64,000 bases of DNA from JAZDRH01 sp047470865. GTDB taxonomy: Bacteria > Pseudomonadota > Gammaproteobacteria > Pseudomonadales > Pseudomonadaceae. How positions within the stretch are numbered: the first letter of the stretch is position 1; each line of letters opens with the position of its first letter. Shown here one piece after another: positions 45,964 through 56,728 of this stretch. Under the pieces are notes generated by a model that did no database searches, was not told where the DNA came from, and saw only the letters and a program-made list of their open reading frames with translations. The stretch spans positions 124,001-188,000 of the forward strand of contig NZ_JAZDRH010000003.1 in assembly GCF_047470865.1 (NCBI RefSeq). Direction: 5' to 3'. The translations under genes and the position numbers were made by a program.

Positions 45964-46785
45964 ATGTCGGTAATCCGAGGGTTACGCGTTATATTATTTT
46001 ATATATTATTTGCGCTAAGTGCGGTGCTGTGGTTTCCACTGTGCATTCTGATTTCCCCCCTGTTAACTTTCGAGCAACGTTACCGTCTTATTTGCACCTG
46101 GTGGTGCGCTGCGGTAATGTGGTTATGCAAAGTGATTCTTGGTATAAAATATACAGTCACAGGGCGTGAAAATATCCCTGATGAGCGCTGTGTGGTGTTG
46201 GCAAAACACCAAAGCACATGGGAAACTTTTAATTTTTGCTATCTGTTTGCACCTGTTAGCCAAGTACTGAAAAAAGAACTCACCTATATCCCCTTTGCAG
46301 GCTGGGCGTTGAGTGTACTTAAACCAATTGCAATTGATCGTTCAAGCCCAAAGCAAGCTTTAAAGCAAGTAGCAAAACTGGGCGCTGAACGCCTTGCAGA
46401 TAATAACTGGGTGTTAATTTTCCCAGAAGGCACACGTGTATTACCAGGGCAAATTGGTAAATTTTCGCGAGGTGGCGCTTCACTGGCAGTTAACGCAGGA
46501 TTACCTGTATTGCCAATTGCACATAACGCTGGTCGTTTTTGGCCGCGTCATGGTTGGGGGAAAAAATCGGGCACTATTGATGTGCGTATTGGCCCTTTAA
46601 TGTATCCACAAGGCGAAGGTTCAGAAGCCTCTGCTGAGCTGACACAGCGCGCCTTTATGTGGATTGCTCAAGCCCAATATGATATGGGTGATCTTGACGA
46701 AGAAGTAGCGCGTTCGCTTGGCCTGGTACTGAGAACAGAAGCACAGGTTATCGCTACTGAGGCACAAACTAATATTTCAGGCTAA
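45964..46785 (+). CDS. plsC: 1-acyl-sn-glycerol-3-phosphate acyltransferase
   Basis: Inner-membrane acyltransferase that makes phosphatidic acid from lysophosphatidic acid. It has 273 residues, an N-terminal membrane helix pair (about 8-35) and the motifs KHQSTWET (HX4E form of the catalytic motif), FPEGTRVLPGQIGKF and PVLPIAHNAG. It closely resembles the protein I remember at PA0005 in P. aeruginosa. It forms a pair with gmhB, both serving envelope synthesis. The gene symbol follows general usage. Confidence 0.87.
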   Translation: MSVIRGLRVILFYILFALSAVLWFPLCILISPLLTFEQRYRLICTWWCAAVMWLCKVILGIKYTVTGRENIPDERCVVLAKHQSTWETFNFCYLFAPVSQVLKKELTYIPFAGWALSVLKPIAIDRSSPKQALKQVAKLGAERLADNNWVLIFPEGTRVLPGQIGKFSRGGASLAVNAGLPVLPIAHNAGRFWPRHGWGKKSGTIDVRIGPLMYPQGEGSEASAELTQRAFMWIAQAQYDMGDLDEEVARSLGLVLRTEAQVIATEAQTNISG

Positions 46786-46883
46786 ACAGGGCTAATGAGC
46801 GAGGTTTTTAGCAACAGCTTATAGCCGTATAATCGCGCAACGAGTTGTGTAGCTGATTATTTAGATACTTCTTATTTTCTATC

Positions 46884-46915
46884 ACTACCAAAATAGAGGT
46901 CGCTATTTTGGTAGT
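46884..46915. repeat. Perfect 13-base inverted repeat in the plsC-flavodoxin gap
   Basis: ACTACCAAAATAG (46884-46896) and its exact complement (46903-46915) enclose a 6-base loop, about 100 bases past plsC. There is no adjacent U-tract, so it is a poor intrinsic terminator and could be an operator or an mRNA end structure. The rest of the 279-base gap (46786-47064) shows no gene. Confidence 0.6.
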
Positions 46916-47064
46916 AGTTATTGTCTGCGCTAAGTTTCGCCAGTGCTGTTTTGGCCAAGTTCACAGTAGATAAGCGTGCGCAAAATAGCGGTTATTTGTC
47001 TAGTTGCATACTAGTAGTGTTAGATATTGTATGGTTATCACTTTATAACTAGGGCATACATAGA

Positions 47065-47538
47065 ATGCAAACTATAAAAAAACAGCTATTAATTGTGATG
47101 CATGCTCCCTCAAATAATACACAACGTCTGTTGCATGCTTTACACACAGGTGCTTGTGACCCAGCAATTATTAATCTTCATGTAGTCTGTAAATCGCCAC
47201 TGCAAGCCACCGCCGAGGATGTGATGCAGGCTGATGGTATTATCTTAGCAACGCCAGAAAACTTAGGTTACATGAGTGGGGCGCTTAAGGATTTTTTTGA
47301 TCGCATTTATTATCCTGTGCTAGAAAACAAGCAAGGCTTACCTTGCGCAGTTTTAATTCGAGCAGGGCATGATGGTACAGGCACCCAGCGAGCCCTTGAA
47401 AGTATATTAACTGGGCTGCGTTGGTCGTTAACTCAGCCAATACTAGTGTGCCGTGGTGAATGGAAAGATGCATTTTTAGACCAAGCAGAGGAACTCGGTT
47501 GTTTAATGGCAGCAGGATTAGAAGCCGGAATTTTTTGA
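47065..47538 (+). CDS. Flavodoxin-fold NAD(P)H-dependent oxidoreductase
   Basis: A 157-residue flavodoxin-like protein. The first strand and loop (LLIVMHAPSNNTQRLL) hold the FMN phosphate site, and the loop ATPENLGYMSGALKDFFDRIYYP is typical of the NADPH-dependent FMN reductase group. It lies 84 bases before the HlyD-type exporter genes and on the same strand; whether it shares their transcript is unclear. The electron acceptor is unknown. Confidence 0.75.
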   Translation: MQTIKKQLLIVMHAPSNNTQRLLHALHTGACDPAIINLHVVCKSPLQATAEDVMQADGIILATPENLGYMSGALKDFFDRIYYPVLENKQGLPCAVLIRAGHDGTGTQRALESILTGLRWSLTQPILVCRGEWKDAFLDQAEELGCLMAAGLEAGIF

Positions 47539-47622
47539 TAAATTTTGAAAAACAGTTAGCTTGCTAATCATTATTTTTTTACACTACTCTAAATTTTTTA
47601 ATCACTTAACAAGAGGAATGGC

Positions 47623-48594
47623 ATGAGTAAACGAGTATGGATTACTGTGCTTATTATCATTATGGCAATTTCCTTAGCCATTCTCTTTCGCGCCAATAGC
47701 CATAAAATTTTATTACAAGGTGAAGTGGACGCACCTGAAGTGATAGTAACCTCCAAAGCCAAAGGCCGTGTGATGCAAGGCCATGTTCAGCGTGGAGATG
47801 ATGTGCAACAGGGGCAGTTATTAATCACCTTTGACAGCCCAGAATTGCTAGCACAAATGGCGGCGCGCGAGGCTGCACGTGATAAAGCAAAAGCTGTTTT
47901 AGATGAGTCTATTAAAGGTACGCGTGAAGAAACAATACGCAGCGTGCAAGCGCAGTTAGCACAAGCTCAGGCTGTGTTGCAAGATGCTGAAAATGAATTT
48001 AAGCGTATTAGCACCTTAAGTGCTCAGGGCTATTTATCCAAATCGGCTTTAGACTCGGCGCGTAAAGCGCGTGACACAGCGTTACAGCAAGTGAAAGCAG
48101 CGCAAGCCAATGTGGATATGGCAAATACGGGTGATCGTGAAGAACAGCGTCGCGCCTATGAAGCGGCCTTTCGTCAAGCAGAACAAGCAGTAGAGGAGTT
48201 TGCAGAACAAACCAACGATCTGCTGCTAAAAGCACCTATTACTGGAGAAATCAGTGCGCTACCTGCAGAGGAAGGCATGTTGATGAATGCAGGTACTCCA
48301 CTATTGAGCATCATACGCTTAGATCAAGCTTATTTTGTGTTTAATCTGCGTGAAGACATTTTAGTTGGGGTGCGTAAAGGTGATACTGTGAGCATTAGAG
48401 TGCCTGCGTTAAAAGATCAACAGATAGAGGCTCAGGTACGTTATATTGCTCCACTGGGCGCTTTTGCAACCAAACGAGCAACCCGTGCTACAGGTGATTT
48501 TGACTTAAAAACTTTTGAAGTCCATTTGTACCCCTTACAGCCAGTAGAAGGTCTACGTCCTGGTATGAGCGCACTGTGGCCATGGGAAGATTAA
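47623..48594 (+). CDS. HlyD-family periplasmic adaptor
   Basis: A 323-residue membrane fusion protein. One N-terminal membrane helix (about 5-22) is followed by a lipoyl half-motif (DAPEVIVTSKAKGRVMQGHV), a long coiled coil (about 75-190, Ala/Gln-rich), the second lipoyl half (LLLKAPITGEISALPAEEG) and a beta-barrel. It resembles E. coli YhiI. The next gene overlaps its end, so it forms one transcription unit with two ABC-2 permeases. No outer-membrane TolC homologue is encoded nearby. Confidence 0.87.
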   Translation: MSKRVWITVLIIIMAISLAILFRANSHKILLQGEVDAPEVIVTSKAKGRVMQGHVQRGDDVQQGQLLITFDSPELLAQMAAREAARDKAKAVLDESIKGTREETIRSVQAQLAQAQAVLQDAENEFKRISTLSAQGYLSKSALDSARKARDTALQQVKAAQANVDMANTGDREEQRRAYEAAFRQAEQAVEEFAEQTNDLLLKAPITGEISALPAEEGMLMNAGTPLLSIIRLDQAYFVFNLREDILVGVRKGDTVSIRVPALKDQQIEAQVRYIAPLGAFATKRATRATGDFDLKTFEVHLYPLQPVEGLRPGMSALWPWED

Positions 48595-49730
48595 AAGCCA
48601 TTTGGCGCTGTTTTGATCGCTCCTGTACATTAGAAGCGCAAGAAGCATTTAAAGATCCAGCCATTCACTGGTTATGCTGGATTTTTCCGCTGATTCTATT
48701 TGTTATTATTGGTGCCAATTTCTCTGAAGGCACCATGCTGGATTTACCTGTTGCCGTGGTTGATGCTGATAAGTCTGAGCTTTCTAGGCAGCTTATTCGT
48801 GATTTAGAAGCAGGTTCGCATGCGCAGATAGTGCCTTATGCTGATCTTGAAATTAGCTTGAAACGTTTGCGTAGTGCAGAAGACTACGCCGTCTTATATA
48901 TCCCCCATCGATTTCAGCAAGATGTCTTAGCTGGCAAGCGTCCATCGGTTCAAATGTATTATAACGCACTGTTTTATGGTGCTGGTCTATATTCGACACA
49001 AGACTTTCAAACACTAATAACCCAGTTGAATGCGCAATATCGAGCGCTGTTAGTGCCTATGCTACAAAGTGAAAGTCCTATGCCGCCTCTAGCAAAAATT
49101 ACAGTCAATTACGATAGCTTATTTAATGCTGGTGGAAATTTTATTTATTATCAGCAATTTACAGCCATTATTCACTTGCTTCAGCTGTTTGTTGTGACCT
49201 GTATGATTTACGTATTAGACAAGCGTAAAAGTTTATTGCGCGCACGCCCTTTTGGTGTTGCAGTGATTGGTAAACTAGCACCCTATACGTTTGTTTTTAG
49301 CACATTATTGCTGGCACAAATTGCCATTATGGTCTTTGTATTTGATGCCAAAGTAGCAGGTAATCCCTTATATATGCTGCCTGTTAGTTTCTTTTATGTG
49401 ATAGCAGCTCAATGTATTGGCGTGCTGTTATTTACCTTTACTCCCAACAATATTACAGCTTATAGCTTAGTAGGTATTTGCGTTAGTATTGCCATGTCAT
49501 TTTCAGGCATGACAGTACCAGAGTTGTCTATGCCATTGTTCGCCCGCATGATTGCTGAATTGCAACCATTAACCCATGCACTTAACGCCATGTTTGATAT
49601 TTTCTTGCGCAATGTTACCGGCAGTAGCATTGCAGCGGTTTGTGCAGTATTAATGATTTATCCAACGGTTACGTGGTTTCTTGTCCGTAAACGACTACTC
49701 AAGCGTTATCACCTAGAAGGTGTGTTATGA
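48582..49730 (+). CDS. ABC-2 type exporter permease, first
   Basis: A roughly 382-residue membrane protein of the ABC-2 (YhhJ/YbhS-like) type. A first helix near residue 28 precedes a large periplasmic domain, with LPVAVVDADKSELSRQLIRDL as the typical start of that domain; five more helices follow from about residue 195. The ATG at 48582 is preferred over a GTG six bases upstream. It overlaps hlyD and its stop overlaps the second permease by 4 bases. No ATPase gene is present in the operon. Confidence 0.83.
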   Translation: MGRLKAIWRCFDRSCTLEAQEAFKDPAIHWLCWIFPLILFVIIGANFSEGTMLDLPVAVVDADKSELSRQLIRDLEAGSHAQIVPYADLEISLKRLRSAEDYAVLYIPHRFQQDVLAGKRPSVQMYYNALFYGAGLYSTQDFQTLITQLNAQYRALLVPMLQSESPMPPLAKITVNYDSLFNAGGNFIYYQQFTAIIHLLQLFVVTCMIYVLDKRKSLLRARPFGVAVIGKLAPYTFVFSTLLLAQIAIMVFVFDAKVAGNPLYMLPVSFFYVIAAQCIGVLLFTFTPNNITAYSLVGICVSIAMSFSGMTVPELSMPLFARMIAELQPLTHALNAMFDIFLRNVTGSSIAAVCAVLMIYPTVTWFLVRKRLLKRYHLEGVL

Positions 49731-50854
49731 GTGAGTTCTGGAGTGCCTTTAAACGCGTACTATTGATGTTGCTGGATCGCCCTTTATGGTTAATGCTATT
49801 AGTCAGCTTACTAATTACTAGTACGGTTTTTATCAAGCAAGGTGTGTGGGATTTACCTGTAGCCGTGGTAGATCAAGATCATACACGCTTTAGCCGTGAA
49901 CTCGTGCGCAGCCTAGATGCTACGCCAAAAATAGCTATGCACTCCTATAGTAGTTTAAATGAAGCCAAGAGCGATTTAGCCGCGCGGAAAATCTTTGCCA
50001 TTGTCATTTTACCTAAGAATTTATATGACTACGCTTTACGTGGCGAGGCAATGACTATTCCTATTTATGGCGATGCGACAAGTCGCTTATCAAGTGGGCA
50101 GATTCAGCTAGATATTATGCAAACCTATGCCCAGCTGATTAATCAATTTAATGTAGAGCGCTTGCAAGGTGCAGGTTGGAGTGCTGAACAGGCGCAAGTT
50201 GTAGCTAGTCCAATGCAAGGACAGTTAGTGGACTTGTTTAATCCAGGCATTAACTTTGCAGCTATTGTGTTTCCTGGGTTATTAGTCATGTTAGTGCAAC
50301 ATACGTTATTAATTGCCAGTATTCGTGTGCGTATTACCTTGCATAATCTACCAACAGGACGGCCCTCTTTTAAAGTGTATCTCGGTAGTGTAAGTGCACT
50401 GCTTCCCATTTGGATGTTTCTTTCTATCGTATTATTTGTTTTGTGGCCTTGGGTACTGAGTTATCGACAAACCGCACCCATTTGGGAAATACTCGTGCTG
50501 ACCTTACCTTTCTTAGTCGCAGTGCTTGCCTTAGGTAAGTTTCTCAGTGAGTGCTTAGTTAAAATTGAGTACATGTACTTAACTTTGTCATTGGTAACAA
50601 CCCCAGTATTTTATCTATCAGGCACTATTTGGCCGTTACAGTCGATGCCTGATTGGGTACGCTTTATCTCGCAGTTATTACCATCTACTTGGGCGACGAA
50701 AATGATTGCAGGGGTAAATCAAATGGGCATTAGCATCTATGACATTGGCTATGACGTGGTGATGCTCTTAGTGCTAGCTTTATTTTATTTAGCGCTGGCG
50801 TTTGTGATTGCACGTTTTAAAGTCTATTACCGTGCACGACGCTTAATGACTTAA
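49727..50854 (+). CDS. ABC-2 type exporter permease, second
   Basis: A 375-residue paralogue of the preceding permease with the same layout: one helix, a periplasmic domain starting WDLPVAVVDQDHTRFSREL, then five helices, and a late SGTIWPLQSMPDWVR. The ATG overlaps the upstream stop (ATGA). The pair probably forms a heterodimer working with the HlyD-type adaptor. Such adaptor/permease/permease sets without an ATPase gene occur in several proteobacteria; they may borrow an ATPase or act differently. The substrate is unknown. Confidence 0.83.
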   Translation: MSEFWSAFKRVLLMLLDRPLWLMLLVSLLITSTVFIKQGVWDLPVAVVDQDHTRFSRELVRSLDATPKIAMHSYSSLNEAKSDLAARKIFAIVILPKNLYDYALRGEAMTIPIYGDATSRLSSGQIQLDIMQTYAQLINQFNVERLQGAGWSAEQAQVVASPMQGQLVDLFNPGINFAAIVFPGLLVMLVQHTLLIASIRVRITLHNLPTGRPSFKVYLGSVSALLPIWMFLSIVLFVLWPWVLSYRQTAPIWEILVLTLPFLVAVLALGKFLSECLVKIEYMYLTLSLVTTPVFYLSGTIWPLQSMPDWVRFISQLLPSTWATKMIAGVNQMGISIYDIGYDVVMLLVLALFYLALAFVIARFKVYYRARRLMT

Positions 50855-50873
50855 AGCTAATCAGATGACTGTT

Positions 50874-51353
50874 TTAGACATTCAAATAATAATAATTTTG
50901 TATGGCTGAAAAGCGCGTTATTTGTTTTTCTAAATGAAAACCTAAACGCATTAATAGTTGGTTAGATGCCTGATTTAACACCTGTGTTTCAGCGACCAGT
51001 TGACGGTAGTTAGTTATATAACTACTTTGCACTACTGCACTTAGGCTCTCAAATGCATAACCTTGCCGCCAATAGCTGGGCATTAGTAGATAGGATAGCT
51101 CACCTACAGTAGGATCTTGATCAGTAGATGTTAAGCTAATTAAACCCACTACATGAGAGGTCTTTTGTTCACGGATAACTAGATAGTGCCCTGTAGTATC
51201 AGCTAACATGGCTGCAAATTTATCTTCATAAAGACTGATACTAATAGCGCCGCCAAGATAGCGACGTACCTGGGTATCTAAATAGAGGCGCTGTATTTGT
51301 AGTTTGTCTGCTTCCTGTAGTGGTGCCATAGCGCAGCGTTGCGTTGTTAACAT
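50874..51353 (-). CDS. GNAT family N-acetyltransferase (RimJ-like)
   Basis: A 159-residue acetyltransferase of the RimJ/RimL-like group. The N-terminal LTTQRCAMAPLQEAD and the later GELSYLLMPSYWRQGYAFE (acetyl-CoA motif A) and NQASNQLLMRLGFH (motif B) are visible. It is convergent with the second permease, 19 bases away. The substrate is unknown. It lies just downstream of the Srf-like cluster on the same strand but beyond a hairpin. Confidence 0.8.
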   Translation of the reverse strand: MLTTQRCAMAPLQEADKLQIQRLYLDTQVRRYLGGAISISLYEDKFAAMLADTTGHYLVIREQKTSHVVGLISLTSTDQDPTVGELSYLLMPSYWRQGYAFESLSAVVQSSYITNYRQLVAETQVLNQASNQLLMRLGFHLEKQITRFSAIQNYYYLNV

Positions 51354-51373
51354 AAGTGGTTAGCCTTTAACGA

Positions 51374-51402
51374 AACTGAGGCTGTAGTAAACAGCCCCAG
51401 TT
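51374..51402 (-). terminator. Hairpin ending the Srf-like cluster
   Basis: On the minus strand a 12-pair stem (51402-51391 with 51385-51374, one G-U pair) follows the stop of the last SrfA-like gene by 7 bases, then TTTCGTT. It is a likely intrinsic terminator for the cluster's distal genes. Confidence 0.7.
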
Positions 51403-51409
51403 ATTGGTT

Positions 51410-52924
<1,515 letters not shown>

Positions 52925-53004
52925 ATCTTGGCTCAAATGTGGTGACAATAAAAAAGCAAATAATATTGCTATGCTATACAAAGAACAGTTTTAATCCTAG
53001 TAAA

Positions 53005-54426
53005 CTATTGCTTACATTGCTTGCCAATTTCCTTAGTGGCATCTAACAGCTGAGCATTCATTTGATTAATGTTCTTAGGGGTATACACACGTCCCTTTGT
53101 CGCTTGTGCTATGCACTGCGCTTCACCTGTCCCTGTGATGTCAACAACGTTAATCTGTAGACGAGGCTTCATACGTGCTAAGCGTTGCGCAACAGCGCAG
53201 ACATTCTCACCACAGTTACCTGCACCATCAATAAAGAGCACAATTAAAGCATCACGGCTTTGCCCGTTAATTTTTGAAGCTGCATCTAATAAACCTGGGG
53301 TAATAGGCGTGCCTATTCCTAGTTTCAGGTTATTGACGCGTTGGGTTAATTCTGCACGTTGCCCCCCCGTAAATACGCCTGCATCTTTAGTGCCGCACCA
53401 GCCTGTGAAATAGATTAAGCGAGTATCTATACGAGGATGCAGATTACTGATCATGCTACGGAAAGCTTCTTTACTAACATCTAAATAGCTTTTTGATGAG
53501 CCAGGGTAGCGTTCACCCATTGATCCAGAAGTATCAAACACAACAACAAACTCAGGTGGCGGTTGTTTAGGGTTAGGGGTACAAGCAAAGTTATCAATAT
53601 TATTAAACTTGCGTGGCGGTTTTGTCGGAGCTGGTTTAGGTTTAACGGGTTCTGCCTTAGGTGCAGGTTTGGGCTTTGGAGGCTCAACTTTAACCACTTC
53701 GGGCTCCACTTTCACAGGTTCTGGCACAGGTTTAGGCGTTATAACCTTTGGTGCTTCTATAACAGGTTCTGGCTCTGGAGTTGGCTCTAGTTTTGGCTCG
53801 GGTTGAGCTTCTGGTTTTTTCGGTTCTTCAATAACTGTAGGCACAACAGGCGTTACTACAGCGTTTGTTTTATTCCCATAGTGCAGATAAAGCCACCATG
53901 CCAGTAGACCTAAAAGTAATAACAATAACAGCAAAGCGAGCAGCCAAGGCCATAGCCGTCGTTGGGTTGTTACTTCAATGGCTGCAGGAACAGCTAAAGG
54001 CACAGCTGGAGCTACAGGAGGAGGTTCAAGCAGCACTGGTGGCTCGCTATCCCAATTAATGAGTACGGGCTGGTTGTCTATACTGTAGAGATTATGTAAT
54101 GCCGGCGTACCAATCAGCGAATTAATCGCATCGGCCACCACAGGTTGTGTATGGGTCAATTGCTTGGCTATATCAGATAACGAATTTTGTCGTTGCTGGT
54201 AAAGCTGGAGAAGTGCTTGCTGTTGTTCAGCAGGCAAGCTTGTGACTGCAATAGGTTGCCCACCTAAGGGTGACCACCATTCAAGAATATTATCATGTCC
54301 ATTACGTGCCACAGCATACAGGCTAAGTAAGTGAGGAGAGCAAAAGTCAGCCAATAGTTGCATTTTCTCATGTGCAGTTTGGTTGACTGGAGAGAAAGGA
54401 TAACTCGTCCTGATTACTCGTTGCAT
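53005..54426 (-). CDS. SrfA-like N-domain/vWA membrane protein, paralogue 2
   Basis: A 473-residue paralogue of the downstream gene. It shares the N-domain (LEWWSPLGG at 48-56, LYSIDNQPVLINWD at 113-126), a nearly identical membrane helix (158-181), a shorter Pro/Glu/Lys spacer and a vWA domain with DTSGS at 298-302 and a later FIDGAGNCGENVC that parallels DGEDGCGENIC in paralogue 1. The shared Cys pair in that loop is unusual for vWA domains. It is 80 bases upstream of paralogue 1 and 198 bases downstream of paralogue 3, a spacer large enough for its own promoter. Confidence 0.72.
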   Translation of the reverse strand: MQRVIRTSYPFSPVNQTAHEKMQLLADFCSPHLLSLYAVARNGHDNILEWWSPLGGQPIAVTSLPAEQQQALLQLYQQRQNSLSDIAKQLTHTQPVVADAINSLIGTPALHNLYSIDNQPVLINWDSEPPVLLEPPPVAPAVPLAVPAAIEVTTQRRLWPWLLALLLLLLLLGLLAWWLYLHYGNKTNAVVTPVVPTVIEEPKKPEAQPEPKLEPTPEPEPVIEAPKVITPKPVPEPVKVEPEVVKVEPPKPKPAPKAEPVKPKPAPTKPPRKFNNIDNFACTPNPKQPPPEFVVVFDTSGSMGERYPGSSKSYLDVSKEAFRSMISNLHPRIDTRLIYFTGWCGTKDAGVFTGGQRAELTQRVNNLKLGIGTPITPGLLDAASKINGQSRDALIVLFIDGAGNCGENVCAVAQRLARMKPRLQINVVDITGTGEAQCIAQATKGRVYTPKNINQMNAQLLDATKEIGKQCKQ

Positions 54427-54624
54427 AGCGATTCCATGGCTCTTCAGAGGGAGTGATTAAATAAAACAATGGTGTATTTAAGCTAAAGGTGAATCTTAGC
54501 GGTTATAACACTTATAGATATTGATTTAACGGTAACTAAAATAGCTTTTTGTTTTATAAATAACTATCTACTGCTAGTTGTTTTTATTAGAACCTATATG
54601 TATTAACTATGGCTTTGGGTTTGT

Positions 54625-55431
<807 letters not shown>

Positions 55432-55434
55432 AAT

Positions 55435-55464
55435 AAAAAAACAGCGCACTAAAAGGTGCGCTGT
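55435..55464 (-). terminator. Strong terminator before SrfA-like paralogue 3
   Basis: On the minus strand the stem (55464-55456 with 55449-55441) has nine pairs, GC-rich, and is followed by six T (55440-55435). It begins 11 bases after the upstream lipoprotein stop. The paralogue 3 ATG (55431) follows after only 3 bases, so transcription from the core operon should mostly stop before it. Confidence 0.9.
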
Positions 55465-55474
55465 ATATCACTCG

Positions 55475-55978
55475 TTATTCGTAGCCTAAACTGAGTTGTA
55501 AACGACTTACTTTACGTTGTAAGTCTTCCAGCTCTTTACGTTTAGCTGCTACTGCTGCAGGATCATTACTCACCGCTTTGTTTTGGGTTTTCTTGATTTG
55601 TGCTTCTAGCTCTGCAATTTGCTGTTGTGCTGAAGCTTTGTTGGCATGTTTAGCTTTCACTTGAGAGAGTAAGCTGTTAAGGGATTTGCTTAGTTTTGCT
55701 TGCTGGCGCTGCTGCGTTTCTAAGTCAGCTTGGGTGGCCTTTTGTTGAGCCGCAATTTCTTCATAAACTTCATGGAATAATTTATTTTCTTCACGCGCAT
55801 CTACTAAGGCTTTTTCATTGCGTGTGATTTGCTGGCGATAACCACCGCGAGTATCACAATTTAACTTTTCCCACATACTTGGGTCTGTTTTTGTGGCATC
55901 ACAGCTTTGCTGATCTACTGCGCAACCAGTTAAGGCTAAAACGCTTAGTAATGTAGTAGTTACAATAATTTTTTTCAT
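55475..55978 (-). CDS. Coiled-coil lipoprotein A
   Basis: A 167-residue lipoprotein: signal peptide MKKIIVTTTLLSVLALTGC with the lipobox LTGC (acylated Cys at 19). There are two more Cys soon after (QQSC, LNC). Residues 50-165 form a long Gln/Lys/Ala-rich coiled coil ending KELEDLQRKVSRLQLSLGYE. The residue after the Cys is Ala, so sorting to the outer membrane is expected. It is 4 bases downstream of a second coiled-coil lipoprotein gene, and the two may interact. I do not recognise the family. Confidence 0.8.
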   Translation of the reverse strand: MKKIIVTTTLLSVLALTGCAVDQQSCDATKTDPSMWEKLNCDTRGGYRQQITRNEKALVDAREENKLFHEVYEEIAAQQKATQADLETQQRQQAKLSKSLNSLLSQVKAKHANKASAQQQIAELEAQIKKTQNKAVSNDPAAVAAKRKELEDLQRKVSRLQLSLGYE

Positions 55979-55982
55979 TTGC

Positions 55983-56705
55983 TTAACCTAAAGTAATAGC
56001 TGAACGTTGGCGATATAAACCATCTACTTCTTTTTGTAGCACAGCTACTTTCTGGTTCATGCGAGCAATTTCACGTTCCATGGCGGCTACTTGATTGCCA
56101 GCCCCATCTTGACGCTCTTGGGCAGCCACTTTGCTGTATTCACTTGATTTCTCTTTCATATTAGTAATATCACGGTTTAATAACGCAATATTGCTATCAA
56201 TCTCGGCCAGCTCTTTTTTCGCTTGGGCGATATTAACGTTTTTATTTTTAATATCACGCTGGATTTGCGCAATACGCTCTTGGTCGTCATGAATCACGCG
56301 TTGCGCTATTTGCGTGCGCTGGATTACCTTTTCAGTATCTTGCTGAACGTCATAGGTCATAGCTTGTAAACGTTGAGTCGTATTGGAGTATTGACTACGG
56401 CGATCATCTAAGTAGTAGTTTGCGCCCATGGCCACCCCACAAGAAACAATACCGGCTGCAATAGCACAGCCCGCTTTATTGCTTGAGTTAGAAGCTAGGC
56501 ATGCCAGTACAGCAACACCGGCACCAACAGCACAAGCTTGATAGCCGGATTTGCTAAAAAACTTAGCAGAATCACTATTGGTTAAACGAGGGTCAGCACC
56601 CTTATCAACCATGCTACTACCAGTAGTTTCACAGCCAGTTAATGCAATGCTGCCAATAACAACAAAACTCATTAATGCTTTTTTAGATAAATTAAGAAGA
56701 GCCAT
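55983..56705 (-). CDS. Coiled-coil lipoprotein B
   Basis: A 240-residue lipoprotein. The signal peptide ends in the lipobox ALTGC (Cys near 25) and is followed by ETTG. A hydrophobic Gly/Ala/Cys-rich segment (about 58-95; CAVGAGVAVLACLASNS...) resembles a glycine-zipper-like membrane-inserting region. From about 105 to the end it is a long coiled coil (LQAMTYDVQQDTEKV..., EREIARMNQKVAVLQKEVDGL). It lies between the SUMF1-type gene and lipoprotein A, with small gaps. It may bridge the outer membrane and periplasmic components. The family is unrecognised. Confidence 0.78.
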   Translation of the reverse strand: MALLNLSKKALMSFVVIGSIALTGCETTGSSMVDKGADPRLTNSDSAKFFSKSGYQACAVGAGVAVLACLASNSSNKAGCAIAAGIVSCGVAMGANYYLDDRRSQYSNTTQRLQAMTYDVQQDTEKVIQRTQIAQRVIHDDQERIAQIQRDIKNKNVNIAQAKKELAEIDSNIALLNRDITNMKEKSSEYSKVAAQERQDGAGNQVAAMEREIARMNQKVAVLQKEVDGLYRQRSAITLG

Positions 56706-56728
56706 GAGGGATTCCTTCCAATAGGTAG

